The notes below the pieces were generated by a model. It made no database searches. It had not been told where the DNA came from and saw nothing but the letters and a program-made list of their open reading frames with translations. A DNA stretch of 64,000 nt, from assembly GCA_023404675.1 (NCBI GenBank), contig JAEYAW010000034.1, forward strand, positions 62,001-126,000. The letters are read 5' to 3'. The stretch is from Pseudomonadota bacterium. Lineage in GTDB: Bacteria > Pseudomonadota > Alphaproteobacteria > Rhizobiales > Xanthobacteraceae. Shown here piece after piece: positions 52,658-61,794 of this stretch. Within the stretch, counting starts at the first letter, position 1. Each line of letters starts with the position of its first letter. Both the position numbers and the translations under genes were made by a program.

Positions 52658-53554
52658 TCAGCGCCTTCCCGTCATTTCGTGCGCAGCGCTGAAACCCGGA
52701 ACAAGTCCCTGCGGCCGCATCCGGATGATCACGATGGCAAGACAAAGGCTCAGCGCGGACGCCGCCGACGGATCAATCCGGTAACTGAGCAGGGTCTCGA
52801 CACCGCCCATCAGTGTGCTGCCGACAACGGGGCCGATCAGCGATCCGATCCCGCCCACGATCACGACGAAGAATGCCTTGCCGATGTAGAACGATCCGAG
52901 ATGGGCCTCGACCGACGCCAGCGGCGCGACGAGCGCTCCGGCGGTCGCCGCCAGCGCGCTGCCGGCACAGAACGCGATGCGGCCCACGCGCTTGGTATCG
53001 ATGCCAAGCGCCTCCGCCATCGTGCGGTCCTGCAGCATGGCGCGCAGATCGAGACCGAGCCGCGTGCGGGTAAAAACGACCATCGACATCACGATCAGCA
53101 CCGCAGCTGCGACGATGATGAACAGGCGATAGGCCGGATAGTCCGCGCCGAGGATCGGCAGCACGCCCGCGATGGGCGTATGGACGATTTGGGGGCGGGC
53201 ACCAAATCCGAGTTCGATGAGCTTCTGAAGCGCAAGGCTCAGCCCGAAAGTCGCCAGCAGCGTATCAAGCGGCCGCAGATAGAGACGCTGAACGATCAGG
53301 ACTTCGATCGCCAGTCCGATCAGCGCGCCGAGCACTGGCGCGAAACACAGGCCGATCCAGAACGCGGTGGCATCATGCGCACTTGCGAGCGCCTGCGCGA
53401 GCGACACGGTGTAGGCGCCGATCGTGACTAGTTCCCCGTGGGCGAGATTGATCACGTCCATCAGACCGAAGATGATGGCGAGCCCCAGCGCGACCAGCGC
53501 GAGAATGCTGATGAGCGTCAGTGCGTTGAGCGCCACGACGGCGAGATCGGACAT
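52658..53554 (-). CDS. livH: HAAT ABC transporter permease LivH
   Basis: A 298-aa permease opening LAVVALNALTLISILALVALGLAIIFGLMDVINLAHGELVTIGAYTVSLAQAL. Later segments are RTRLGLDLRAMLQDRTMAEALGIDTKRVGRIAFCAGSALAATAGALVAPL and the C-terminal IRMRPQGLVPG. It is the first transporter gene, 10 bp after the GntR gene stop, so regulator and transporter share a transcript. Confidence 0.92.
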   Translation of the reverse strand: MSDLAVVALNALTLISILALVALGLAIIFGLMDVINLAHGELVTIGAYTVSLAQALASAHDATAFWIGLCFAPVLGALIGLAIEVLIVQRLYLRPLDTLLATFGLSLALQKLIELGFGARPQIVHTPIAGVLPILGADYPAYRLFIIVAAAVLIVMSMVVFTRTRLGLDLRAMLQDRTMAEALGIDTKRVGRIAFCAGSALAATAGALVAPLASVEAHLGSFYIGKAFFVVIVGGIGSLIGPVVGSTLMGGVETLLSYRIDPSAASALSLCLAIVIIRMRPQGLVPGFSAAHEMTGRR

Positions 53555-53564
53555 CGGGCACGCC

Positions 53565-54395
53565 TCAGTTGCTGCCGGAGATGCGCGGCGTGACGCTCAG
53601 GCGCAAGTCCGAATCCAGAACGAGACGGCGGCTCACGTCGCCATTCAGACGCAGAACATGCCGCTCGGCCTCCGCGATATGCTCCGACATGAGCTTGCGG
53701 ACCGCGTCCGCATCCCGGGCACGCGCAGCCTCCACGATGGCGCGGTGCGCTGCGACGTTCGTCTCGCCGAGACGGCGATACGCCTTGCTCGTCGGATCGC
53801 CGTCGAGCACGACCAGGTGCCGCAACATCTGATTGATGATCTGGCAGAACAGGCGAAGCAGGGGGTTAGGGTTCGCCTGAGCGAGAATGTCGTGAAAGTG
53901 CAGGTCTTCCTGCCGCTGGGCGAGCGCATGGGCGCGATCGATCGAATGCGGCGCGCAGCTCTCGATGCTGCGCTCAAGCGCGACGATCTGCTCCGGCGTC
54001 AGATACGGAACGGCGCCCGCGGCCAGTTCGGGCTCGATCACGCGCCGGATCGCATAGATGTCGTGGACCGTCACATCCTTGAAGAACAGGTAGTTCTGCA
54101 GAAGCTGGAACGTGCGATCCAGCTCCACCTCGCCAACGCGCGCGCCACCGCCGGGTCCAGTGTTGATTGTCACCAGCCCCTGCACCTCCAGCGACTTCAG
54201 AGCCTCGCGCATCGTGCCCTTGGAGACGCCGAAGGCATCCTGAAGCTCGGCCTCCTTCGGCAGCCTGTCGCCCGGCCGCATGTCCCGCTCGGCGATCCAT
54301 CGCTTGATTTCTTCCGCGACGAGATCGCCGCGCTTCTGGGCGCTCAACGGCTTTCGCGTCAGGGCGGGCTTCGACGGTGCTGGCGTCTTGTTCAT
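53565..54395 (-). CDS. GntR-family (FadR/FCD-type) transcriptional regulator
   Basis: A 276-aa repressor-type regulator. The winged helix is near residues 20-90 (VAEEIKRWIAERDMRPGDRLPKEAELQDAFGVSKGTMREALKSLEVQGLVTINTGPGGGARV). The FCD-type helical ligand domain has the Asp/His metal-site pattern (HDIYAIRRVIEPELAAGAV; FHDILAQANPNPLLRL; HRAIVEAARARDADAVRKLMSEHI). ATG 54395 is chosen because AAGGTGA precedes it at good spacing. It heads the transporter-amidase operon and is divergent from the second amidase, so it probably controls both. Confidence 0.9.
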   Translation of the reverse strand: MNKTPAPSKPALTRKPLSAQKRGDLVAEEIKRWIAERDMRPGDRLPKEAELQDAFGVSKGTMREALKSLEVQGLVTINTGPGGGARVGEVELDRTFQLLQNYLFFKDVTVHDIYAIRRVIEPELAAGAVPYLTPEQIVALERSIESCAPHSIDRAHALAQRQEDLHFHDILAQANPNPLLRLFCQIINQMLRHLVVLDGDPTSKAYRRLGETNVAAHRAIVEAARARDADAVRKLMSEHIAEAERHVLRLNGDVSRRLVLDSDLRLSVTPRISGSN

Positions 54396-54410
54396 TGCAT
54401 TCACCTTGAC

Positions 54411-54460
54411 CACACCGATCCTTGGTGTGTAATAAATATATTTATCATAATAAATATGAT
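54411..54460. promoter_or_regulatory. Operator/promoter region between GntR and amidase genes, three palindromes in an AT-rich island
   Basis: The short gap between the divergent genes contains CACACC-gatcctt-GGTGTG (54411-54429), the perfect palindrome ATAAATATATTTAT (54432-54445) and ATCATA-ataaa-TATGAT (54444-54460). The sequence is strongly AT-rich in otherwise GC-rich DNA. These are the likely promoters for both transcripts and the binding sites of the GntR regulator. Confidence 0.6.
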
Positions 54461-54469
54461 TGGAATGTG

Positions 54470-55948
54470 ATGTCAACCGGGAATTCGACCAACCCCGCCT
54501 CCGCCGGACTTCGCGAGCCGCAGGACATCGGGACGCTGTCCGCCGTTGAGCTTTCCAACGGGTATGAACGCCGCGATATCTCTCCGGTGGAGGTGGCCCG
54601 CACGATCCTGCGCCGGGTGCAAGTTCTCAACCGGACGCTCAACGCTTTCTGCTTTGTCGATGAGGAGGACGTCCTCTCCCAGGCGCATGCATCCGAGGCG
54701 CGGTGGCGGCATGGCGGTGCGCTCGGCGCACTCGATGGCGTTCCGGTTTCGGTGAAAGACAACATTCAGGCCACCGGCACGCCAACGCTGTTCGGCTCGC
54801 GCGTCCTGGATCGCGACGCATCATTCCTGCCGGATAGCCCAGCCGTCGCCCGCCTTCGGGAGGCCGGGGCCGTCATCCTCGGCAAGACCACGATGCCGGA
54901 ATTCGCCTACAAGGTAACGACCGAAAGCCCCCTGACCGGCATCACGGTCAATCCGTGGGATCTCGACCATTCGCCTGGCGGATCGAGCGGCGGCGCTGCG
55001 GCGGCCGTTGCGGCCGGACTCGGCCCGCTCGCGCTTGGCACCGATGGTGGCGGCTCGATCCGGGTGCCGGCCGCCTGGTGTGGCATCTTCGGCTTCAAGC
55101 CGAGCTTCGGACGCGTGCCACACTATCCGCGCGGCACATTCGCGCTGCTCAGCCATGTCGGACCGATGACCCGGACCGTCGCCGACGCCGCGCTCATGAT
55201 GCAGGCGATCACCCGACCGGATGCGCGCGACTGGTACTCGCTCCCGCCAGACACGACGGACTATCCCGGCGAGATTGGAGCCGGCGTGGCCGGCATGACA
55301 ATCGCGGTCAGCCCAACGATGGGCCTCGCCGATGTCGGCATCGATCCCGAAATCGCGGATGCTGTCACGCGCGCCGCCGCGCTTCTGGCGGATCATGGCG
55401 CAATGATCGTGGAGGCGGACCCGCCCGCCGTCGAGACCTGCCGCAAACTGCACGTCGTGATGTGGTCATCTTATTGCGCGGCGGTCGTCCGTCATGTCCC
55501 GGATGAGAAAAGAAGGGCTTTCGATCCCGGTCTCATGCAACTCGCCGAACTGGGAGAGAGCCTTCCGAGGAACGCGTTTCTTGAGGCCATCGCCGCGCGG
55601 GCGGAGATCGGCTGCGAGGTCAACAATTTCTTCTCGCAATATGATCTCCTGCTTGGCCCGGCCTCTCCCATTCTCGCGCCACCTGCACCGTGGTTGCCGG
55701 ATAGTGCTCCCATCGTTCCGTTTCTGACAAGCTGGTGCAATCAGACCGGCCTGCCCGCCGCGTCGGTCCCGATGGGGATCGGTCTTCGCAAGCTTCCACT
55801 CGCCGTTCAGCTGATCGGGCCACGCTTCTCTGACATCAGCGTCCTGCGGGCGAGCCGGATTCTGGAAGCAAGCCAGCCGCCGATGCCCTTTCCGCCAGTT
55901 TCATCGGCCGAACAAACCGGCCCGTCACAGTCCCGCGCGCGATGTTAA
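54470..55948 (+). CDS. Amidase (amidase-signature family), divergent copy
   Basis: A 492-aa amidase with intact Lys-Ser-Ser machinery: VPVSVKDNIQATGTP and HSPGGSSGGAAAAVAAGLGPLALGTDGGGSIRVPAAWCGIFGFKPSFG. ATG 54470 (MSTGNSTNP) is used because the preceding frame crosses the operator region. It shares the domain plan but not close identity with the amidase at 47583, so the two may act on different amides or in sequence. Transcribed away from the GntR gene. Confidence 0.9.
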   Translation: MSTGNSTNPASAGLREPQDIGTLSAVELSNGYERRDISPVEVARTILRRVQVLNRTLNAFCFVDEEDVLSQAHASEARWRHGGALGALDGVPVSVKDNIQATGTPTLFGSRVLDRDASFLPDSPAVARLREAGAVILGKTTMPEFAYKVTTESPLTGITVNPWDLDHSPGGSSGGAAAAVAAGLGPLALGTDGGGSIRVPAAWCGIFGFKPSFGRVPHYPRGTFALLSHVGPMTRTVADAALMMQAITRPDARDWYSLPPDTTDYPGEIGAGVAGMTIAVSPTMGLADVGIDPEIADAVTRAAALLADHGAMIVEADPPAVETCRKLHVVMWSSYCAAVVRHVPDEKRRAFDPGLMQLAELGESLPRNAFLEAIAARAEIGCEVNNFFSQYDLLLGPASPILAPPAPWLPDSAPIVPFLTSWCNQTGLPAASVPMGIGLRKLPLAVQLIGPRFSDISVLRASRILEASQPPMPFPPVSSAEQTGPSQSRARC

Positions 55949-56032
55949 TACGGCTTGGGTTTGATCCGGCGGCCGCAGGGACGTCGACGTGCTCCGCAAG
56001 GACTTATGCCAAGGGCAGGGCGTGCCGACCAT

Positions 56033-56749
56033 TTAATCCATCTGCTCGCCGAGATATGCCGCATGGAGAGAGGGATCGTTGGCCAGCTCCGCCGAAGGCC
56101 CTTCCATAACGATGCGCCCGAGTTCCATGACATAAGCGCGTTCCGTCACCGAGAGCGCGAGCTTGGCATTCTGCTCGACGATGACAGCCGTCATCCCCGA
56201 CTGTTTAAGCCGTGTAATCGCCGTGAAGATCTGCTCCACGACCAATGGTGCCAGACCGATCGATGGCTCGTCGAGCAGGATGACCTGCGGTTCGGCCATC
56301 AGGGCACGGCCGATCGCAACCATCTGCTGCTCACCGCCCGACAGGGTCTTGACCTCCTGATTCCGGCGCTCCTTGAGCTTGGGTAGAAGGTCATAGATCC
56401 GCTCAAGCGAGGAGCCGTCATAGCGATGGCGATGCAGATAGCCGCCGAGACGCAGATTGTCCTGCACCGACAGCGGCCCGAACAGATCCCTGCTTTCCGG
56501 CACCAGCACAAGACCGCGCGCGACACGGTTTTCGGTCGAGACGTCGTCGATAGCCTGCCCGTAGTAAAGGACGGTTCCGGCCATGATGGGAACGAGCCCC
56601 ATCATGGCGTTCAACGTCGTGGTCTTGCCGGCGCCGTTGGCGCCGATGACTGCGACAAATTCCCCTCTTGGCACCTTGATGCTGATACCCTCGACGGCGA
56701 CAGCCTTGCCATAGGCGACCGTTAGATCCCTGACCTCAAACATGCTCAA
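56033..56749 (-). CDS. livF: HAAT ABC transporter ATP-binding protein LivF
   Basis: A 238-aa ATPase (FEVRDLTVAYGKAVAVEGISI, Walker A GANGAGKT, signature LSGGEQQMVAIGRALMAEP, Walker B VILLDEPSIGLAPLVV, VIVEQNAKLALSV). Last gene of its operon, overlapping the permease-ATPase fusion by four bases. It converges on the amidase with an 84-bp gap in which I see no clear terminator. Confidence 0.92.
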   Translation of the reverse strand: MSMFEVRDLTVAYGKAVAVEGISIKVPRGEFVAVIGANGAGKTTTLNAMMGLVPIMAGTVLYYGQAIDDVSTENRVARGLVLVPESRDLFGPLSVQDNLRLGGYLHRHRYDGSSLERIYDLLPKLKERRNQEVKTLSGGEQQMVAIGRALMAEPQVILLDEPSIGLAPLVVEQIFTAITRLKQSGMTAVIVEQNAKLALSVTERAYVMELGRIVMEGPSAELANDPSLHAAYLGEQMD

Positions 56750-58509
56750 GCCGCTGCCCCGAGATACGCTTCGATCACCTTGCGGTCTTTCCTGATCAGG
56801 GCCGGTGGCCCTTCCGCCAGCAAGGCGCCACGGTCGAGAACGATCAGATGGTCGACGGCACGCATCACCAACTCCATATCGTGCTCGACCAGCACGACCG
56901 ACATGCCGTCCTCCTTCAGCCGATGCAGCAATGCGATGAGCTCGCGCTTTTCGGTGGCACGCAGACCCGCAGCCGGCTCGTCGAGCAAGAGCAGGGCTGG
57001 CTCCGCCGCTAACGCGCGGGCGATTTCCACCAGCCGCTGCTTACCCAGCGGCAAGGTGCCCGCCTGGATATTGGCGCTGTCTGTCAAGCCGACAAGTGAC
57101 AACGCCCGGAAAGCGCGGCCGAGAACGCTGCGTTCTTCGTCACCGTCGGCTCCACTCAGACCCGCCAGCATATTGGCGCGGCCGCGCGCATAGGCGCCCA
57201 TGGCGACATTCTCGACCACCGACATATCGCCGACCAACTTGACGTGCTGGAACGTGCGGGCGATGCCTGCCGCAGTCACCGCCCAAGGCTCCGGCGGCAA
57301 TGGCAGACCATCGAGACAGACATTACCCGCAGTCGGCGGCAGCAGACCCGACATCACGTTGAAGGCCGTACTCTTGCCGGCGCCATTCGGGCCGATCAGG
57401 CCCACGATCTGTCCGCGCGCAACCTTCAGCGACAGGTTTCGCAATGCCTGCACGCCGCCGAAACTCCTGCTGACATCAATGAGTTCGAGCAGCGGCACTT
57501 CGCCTGAACCTCCCGTGGACCGCTGAACGGCAGGTGGCTGCGATACGACACCGGGATCTTTCAGAATGATCTTGCTCAAGCGCGCATCGATGGCCGACCA
57601 AAGCCCATCGGGCCATTTGAGCAACAGGATAATCAGCAGCACGCCGAATATCACCGGCTCGATCGGCCCGATCCGATCGATCAGACCTGAGAACAGCGTC
57701 TGCAGCGTCAGGTTGATCGCAGCCACCAGAACAGCGCCGATCACCGCGCCGGCCGGATAGCCCGCACCGCCGAGGATGGCGACGATCAGGAGCATGAACG
57801 ATTGCCCGATCCCGAACGGCGATGGGCTGATGAAACGCGTCTGGAACGTGTAGAGCGCGCCGGCGAGACCAGCCAGCGCCGCCGACAGGATGAAGACCTG
57901 CATCTTCAGCCGGGCCGGATTGACGCCGAAGGCCACCGCCATCTGATCATGATCGTTGAGCGCACGGATCGCCCGCCCCTGTCGCGACCGCATCAATTGC
58001 GTCATCGCGGCGACTGCGGCGACGACGAGCAGCCACACCAAGCCTGCAAACGCCTTATCGCCGCCGATTGGAGATCCGAACATGGTCAGGGCCGGAATGC
58101 GATCGAAACCTGACGCACCGCCAGTGACTGACGCCGCGGCGACGAACAACACATGAAAGGCCATGCCCCAGGCCAGGGTTGCCAGCGGCAGATACATCTC
58201 ACGCAATCGCAGCGTCACCATCCCGATCGGCACGGCGGCGAGCGCTGCGCAGACGAGTCCGGCCAAGATGCTGAGCCAAGGCGACCAGTTGTAATCGCGC
58301 GCAAGAATGGCCGACACATAGGCGCCGATCCCGATAAAGGCAGCATGGCCGAGCGACACCTGGCCCGCCCGCATCAGCAAAACGATACCGATGGCAGCGA
58401 GGGCATCGATGCCCGCGAAGATGATCAGGCTGAGGTGATAGGGACGCGCGAGCAGAATCGTGACAATGATCGCCGCAATCAGGCAGCCAAAGAAAATGCG
58501 GCGGTTCAT
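56746..58509 (-). CDS. HAAT ABC transporter LivM-LivG fusion (permease + ATPase)
   Basis: A 587-aa fusion. Residues 1 to about 310 are LivM (RAGQVSLGHAAFIGIGAYVSAIL; SRQGRAIRALNDHDQMAVAFGVNPARLKMQVFILSAALAGLAGALYTF; LLLKWPDGLWSAI). After a short Ser/Pro/Gly-rich linker, residues about 340-587 are LivG (LLELIDVSRSFGGVQALRNLSL, Walker A GPNGAGKS, LPLGKQRLVEIARALAAEP, Walker B LLLLDEPAAGLRATE, VIEAYLG). Such fusions occur in other proteobacteria and tie one ATPase to one permease. It overlaps LivH and LivF by four bases each (ATGA). Confidence 0.93.
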   Translation of the reverse strand: MNRRIFFGCLIAAIIVTILLARPYHLSLIIFAGIDALAAIGIVLLMRAGQVSLGHAAFIGIGAYVSAILARDYNWSPWLSILAGLVCAALAAVPIGMVTLRLREMYLPLATLAWGMAFHVLFVAAASVTGGASGFDRIPALTMFGSPIGGDKAFAGLVWLLVVAAVAAMTQLMRSRQGRAIRALNDHDQMAVAFGVNPARLKMQVFILSAALAGLAGALYTFQTRFISPSPFGIGQSFMLLIVAILGGAGYPAGAVIGAVLVAAINLTLQTLFSGLIDRIGPIEPVIFGVLLIILLLKWPDGLWSAIDARLSKIILKDPGVVSQPPAVQRSTGGSGEVPLLELIDVSRSFGGVQALRNLSLKVARGQIVGLIGPNGAGKSTAFNVMSGLLPPTAGNVCLDGLPLPPEPWAVTAAGIARTFQHVKLVGDMSVVENVAMGAYARGRANMLAGLSGADGDEERSVLGRAFRALSLVGLTDSANIQAGTLPLGKQRLVEIARALAAEPALLLLDEPAAGLRATEKRELIALLHRLKEDGMSVVLVEHDMELVMRAVDHLIVLDRGALLAEGPPALIRKDRKVIEAYLGAAA

Positions 58510-59531
58510 CGGTCGCCCTCCCGACGCGAGGCCGGCCCGTTACGCCACAACAGGACGGGGATGACCATGAAGAAGACGATGGCATCGCGGAACGCGCTGG
58601 CGCCATAGGCGGCGAAGGCATCGAGCGAACCGACAAAGGCCACGCCGGCGATTGACAAGGGATAGGTCGACAGGCCGCCGAAGGTGGCGCCCACGAATCC
58701 TTTCAGGCCGATCAGGAAACCCATGTCGACATTCGCGGTGACGAGAGGCGCGACCAGCATGCCGCCGGCACCGCTGAAACAGGCGGCGAGAACGAAGCTC
58801 ATAAGGCCGGCGCGCGTTGGCGAGATACCGCAAAGTTGCGCACCGCGGCGATTGATGGCTGTCGCCTTCAGCGCCTTGCCGAGCTGGGTGAATTCGAAGA
58901 AGGCGAACAGTCCCGCCATTGCCCCGACGGCAACCACAAAAATGAAGATGGTCTGGTTCGGAATATAGATGCTTCCGGCCTGCAACCCACCATTGGCGAC
59001 GGGAGGCACGGTTCTGGGGTCCGCGCCCCATAGCACCAGGCCGGTCCCCTGCAACACCATCTGCACGCCGACGGATACCATCACCAGCACCACCGCGCTG
59101 CCATTGATCGCCGGCTGAACGGTCAGGCGGTAGATCACGGCACCGAGCGCGCTGACGAGAACCATCGTGCAGGCCGTCGCAGCCAGCATTGACTGGCCGG
59201 CATACATCGTCCCCCAGACGATGGCCGAGAGCATCACGCCGAACAAAACGTAACGCCCCACGACCTTCAGCGCCTGGCGGGGCTTGCCCCACAGCGCATA
59301 CACGTCGAACGCCACACAGAGCACGCCGCCCGCCATGACGAGCGCGTAGGTCGGTGGGATGGCGCCGTCCAGCATGCTGGCCAGCGTCATCGCCCCGAAC
59401 ATCAAATACTCACCCTGAGCGATATTGGCGACCCTGGTCACCGTGTGAACGATGACCAGGCTCAGAGCGACGAGACCATACACGGCTCCGTTGCTGATTC
59501 CGTCCGTGAGAAGGAACAGAAACGTATCCAT
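58506..59531 (-). CDS. livH: HAAT ABC transporter permease LivH, long form
   Basis: A 341-aa permease, longer than the usual ~290 because of an insertion after the second membrane segment (about residues 68-115, VYALWGKPRQALKVVGRYVLFGV). Family core: GISNGAVYGLVALSLVIVHTVTRVANIAQGEYLMFGAM and FTQLGKALKATAINRRGAQLCGISPTRAGLMSFVLAACFSGAGGMLVAPL. It follows the binding-protein gene by 11 bp. Confidence 0.9.
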   Translation of the reverse strand: MDTFLFLLTDGISNGAVYGLVALSLVIVHTVTRVANIAQGEYLMFGAMTLASMLDGAIPPTYALVMAGGVLCVAFDVYALWGKPRQALKVVGRYVLFGVMLSAIVWGTMYAGQSMLAATACTMVLVSALGAVIYRLTVQPAINGSAVVLVMVSVGVQMVLQGTGLVLWGADPRTVPPVANGGLQAGSIYIPNQTIFIFVVAVGAMAGLFAFFEFTQLGKALKATAINRRGAQLCGISPTRAGLMSFVLAACFSGAGGMLVAPLVTANVDMGFLIGLKGFVGATFGGLSTYPLSIAGVAFVGSLDAFAAYGASAFRDAIVFFMVIPVLLWRNGPASRREGDR

Positions 59532-59542
59532 CGTTGCGCTTT

Positions 59543-60745
59543 CTACGGATTGAGGAGGGTGAACTTTCCGTTCCGGATTTCCGACATCGGCAGCGCGGTC
59601 ACGCGATCGAGGCCGACGTGATCCTGCGGCGTAAAGTTGAAGATGCCGGACGCGGCCACGAAGTTCTTGGTAGTCTCGATGGAGTCGCGCAGCGCTTCGC
59701 GCGTGGCATCGAGATCGCTGACGTCAGTCCCCTTGTCGACCAGACGGCCAAAGGCGTGCACCGTCAGCTTGATGGTATCCCAGCCCATCGCCGAATAGTT
59801 GTCGGCCTTCGCCTCGCCGTACTTCTTGTCGAACGTGGTGACGAAATCCTGAAGCGCCGGCCTCATCGGATGGCTAGCGGGAAGCTGATCCATCACCATC
59901 ACCGGCGCCACGATAACCGCAGTGCCCTCCAGCGACTTGCCGCCGAGCGTCAGGAACGCCTGGCTGGCCGCACCCTGCGACTGAATAATGGGACCGGTAT
60001 AGCCGACACGACGTAACGCTTCCTGCATCAGATAGCAGGCCGGAGTGTAAGTGTGGATGTAGACGACATCCGGATTGGACTGTTTGACGCGCAGCGCCTG
60101 AGACGTAAAGTTGGTATCTGTCCTCGCCACCCGCTCAGTCGCGGTCAGGGTCAGCTTGCTGGCCGGGATCATACCGTTGAGCGCATTCAGCCCGCTCTCG
60201 CCATAGGAGTCGTCGGCGAAGATCGCCGCGAGTCGCGCCGCCTTGCGGCGAGCGACCTCGTCCAGCATGCGCTCGATCATCAGACGGTCGGTGGCAGACG
60301 CCTTGAAGACATATTTGCGTTCGGCGACCGGCTCGACCGCCGAAGCTGCTGCGGCGAGTGTGATCGACGGCGTCTTCGACGTGGTGAGGATGTCAAGGAT
60401 CGCCAGCGAGCTCGGCGTTGTCGTGCAGCAGACGACGAGATGAACCTTGTCTTCCTGAATCAGACGGCGAACGGCGTTGGCCGACTTGGTCGGATCCGAC
60501 GCGTCGTCATACGAGATGATCTTGACAGTGAACGGCAGCTTGGCATCGGCGAGTTGGTCCGACAGCAGCGCCACGCTGGAGCGTTCCGGCAGACCGATCG
60601 ACGCGGCGCCACCGGATGCGGCGAGAACAACGCCAATGCGCAGCTCTGGCTTGACCGGCGCGCTCTGCGCAAAGGCACCGGATCCGAGCGCAACCAGGCA
60701 CGCGGAAACGGCCAACAATTTCCCCGACATCTCACGAAATCTCAT
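59543..60745 (-). CDS. Sec-exported HAAT periplasmic binding protein
   Basis: A 400-aa binding protein with a Sec signal (GKLLAVSACLVALGSGAFAQSAP) and a mature start ELRIGVVLAASGGAASIGLPERSSVALLSDQLADAKLPFTVKIISYDDASDPTKSANAVRRLIQEDKVHLVVC. ATG 60745 is supported by GAGG seven bases upstream. Unlike the other three HAAT binding proteins in the window it has no twin-arginine signal. It is encoded between the EamA transporter and the permeases. Aromatic-acid or amino-acid binding is possible but unproven. Confidence 0.9.
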   Translation of the reverse strand: MRFREMSGKLLAVSACLVALGSGAFAQSAPVKPELRIGVVLAASGGAASIGLPERSSVALLSDQLADAKLPFTVKIISYDDASDPTKSANAVRRLIQEDKVHLVVCCTTTPSSLAILDILTTSKTPSITLAAAASAVEPVAERKYVFKASATDRLMIERMLDEVARRKAARLAAIFADDSYGESGLNALNGMIPASKLTLTATERVARTDTNFTSQALRVKQSNPDVVYIHTYTPACYLMQEALRRVGYTGPIIQSQGAASQAFLTLGGKSLEGTAVIVAPVMVMDQLPASHPMRPALQDFVTTFDKKYGEAKADNYSAMGWDTIKLTVHAFGRLVDKGTDVSDLDATREALRDSIETTKNFVAASGIFNFTPQDHVGLDRVTALPMSEIRNGKFTLLNP

Positions 60746-60831
60746 GACTGACCTCTTTCCGATGGATGAGTTGTAAGCCAACCCTAAGCGGCATGAGAAG
60801 CCGCGCTTGTATCTGCCGATACGGCCCGCCG

Positions 60832-61794
60832 TCATGGCGCTGCAATTTTGCCGACCTCTGCGATGTCGGCGGAACGCTGATCCGGATCAGCCGCAGGTGA
60901 AAGAACCAGCACATTGCCGCCTGCAATCAAGGCAATCGCCAGGACAGAAAGCACGGTCCAGTTAAACGCTTCGAAATGCGACGAAATCGCCAGAGCGCCG
61001 ATCGGCGTCCAGACCGTGCAATAGGCCGCGCGAGCCGGGCCGACCGCCTTGAGCAACTCGAGATAGGCACCGAACGCAAACAGCGTTCCAATCACCGCCA
61101 GGAAGAGCAGTGAGCCAAGATATGTAACAGTCATATCGACCGCGAAGTGTTCCCCGCTTAGAAACGCCAACGCGATCGAACAGAGCAGGCCATACATCAT
61201 CGACCACGCGGCCGCGGAGATCACCGGCACGCCACGCCGCTGCACCCAAGCCGAGCCGACATTGCCGAGACAGAAAGACAGCGTCATGGCGAGGCCGACG
61301 AGAACGCCAAGCCAATAGCCAGACGATCTGCCGATCGCCGACACATCTCCGAAGAACAGCACCACCAAGCCGCCAACCCCCAGTGCTCCACCGAGCAGCG
61401 ATCTGATGCTGGGCCACCGGTGAAAAATCAGCGCAACCAGCGCCATGTTGACGACGGTTGATAGCGAGAAAATCACCGCGACCAGACCCGACGACAGCAG
61501 GGTCACCGCGTGATAGGCGAAAGCGAAATTCGCCGAAAACATCAGGATGCCAATCGGAGCGAACACCACGTGCATCTTCCAGCCGAACCAAAGCGGCTGT
61601 CTGGCGAGAGCGACCCATCCGAACATCAGCGGCGCAGCGATGCCGAATCGCCAAACCAGCGATACGAAAGAATCTATAACTCCAATCTGCAACTTCGAAG
61701 CGTACCAGCTGCAGCTCCAGCAGAGAATGACGATCACGTAGAGCGCGACGCTCCGATATGAATGGACTGGCCGCTGCAACTGAGCTCCGGTCAC
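60832..61794 (-). CDS. EamA/DMT-family transporter
   Basis: A 320-aa membrane protein with about ten transmembrane segments in two EamA repeats (YVIVILCWSCSWYASKLQIGVIDSFVSLVWRFGIAAP; GVPVISAAAWSMMYGLLCSIALAFL). Members usually export metabolites or import small solutes. It starts with GTG overlapping the stop of the flavin reductase gene (GTGA), so both are co-translated, and reads on toward the binding-protein gene 86 bp away. Confidence 0.88.
   Translation of the reverse strand: MTGAQLQRPVHSYRSVALYVIVILCWSCSWYASKLQIGVIDSFVSLVWRFGIAAPLMFGWVALARQPLWFGWKMHVVFAPIGILMFSANFAFAYHAVTLLSSGLVAVIFSLSTVVNMALVALIFHRWPSIRSLLGGALGVGGLVVLFFGDVSAIGRSSGYWLGVLVGLAMTLSFCLGNVGSAWVQRRGVPVISAAAWSMMYGLLCSIALAFLSGEHFAVDMTVTYLGSLLFLAVIGTLFAFGAYLELLKAVGPARAAYCTVWTPIGALAISSHFEAFNWTVLSVLAIALIAGGNVLVLSPAADPDQRSADIAEVGKIAAP

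Noticed and set aside
55949..56032. Terminator between the convergent amidase and LivF genes
   Set aside because: Only weak complementarity (CTTGG/CCAAG) and no T-tract; not strong enough to call.
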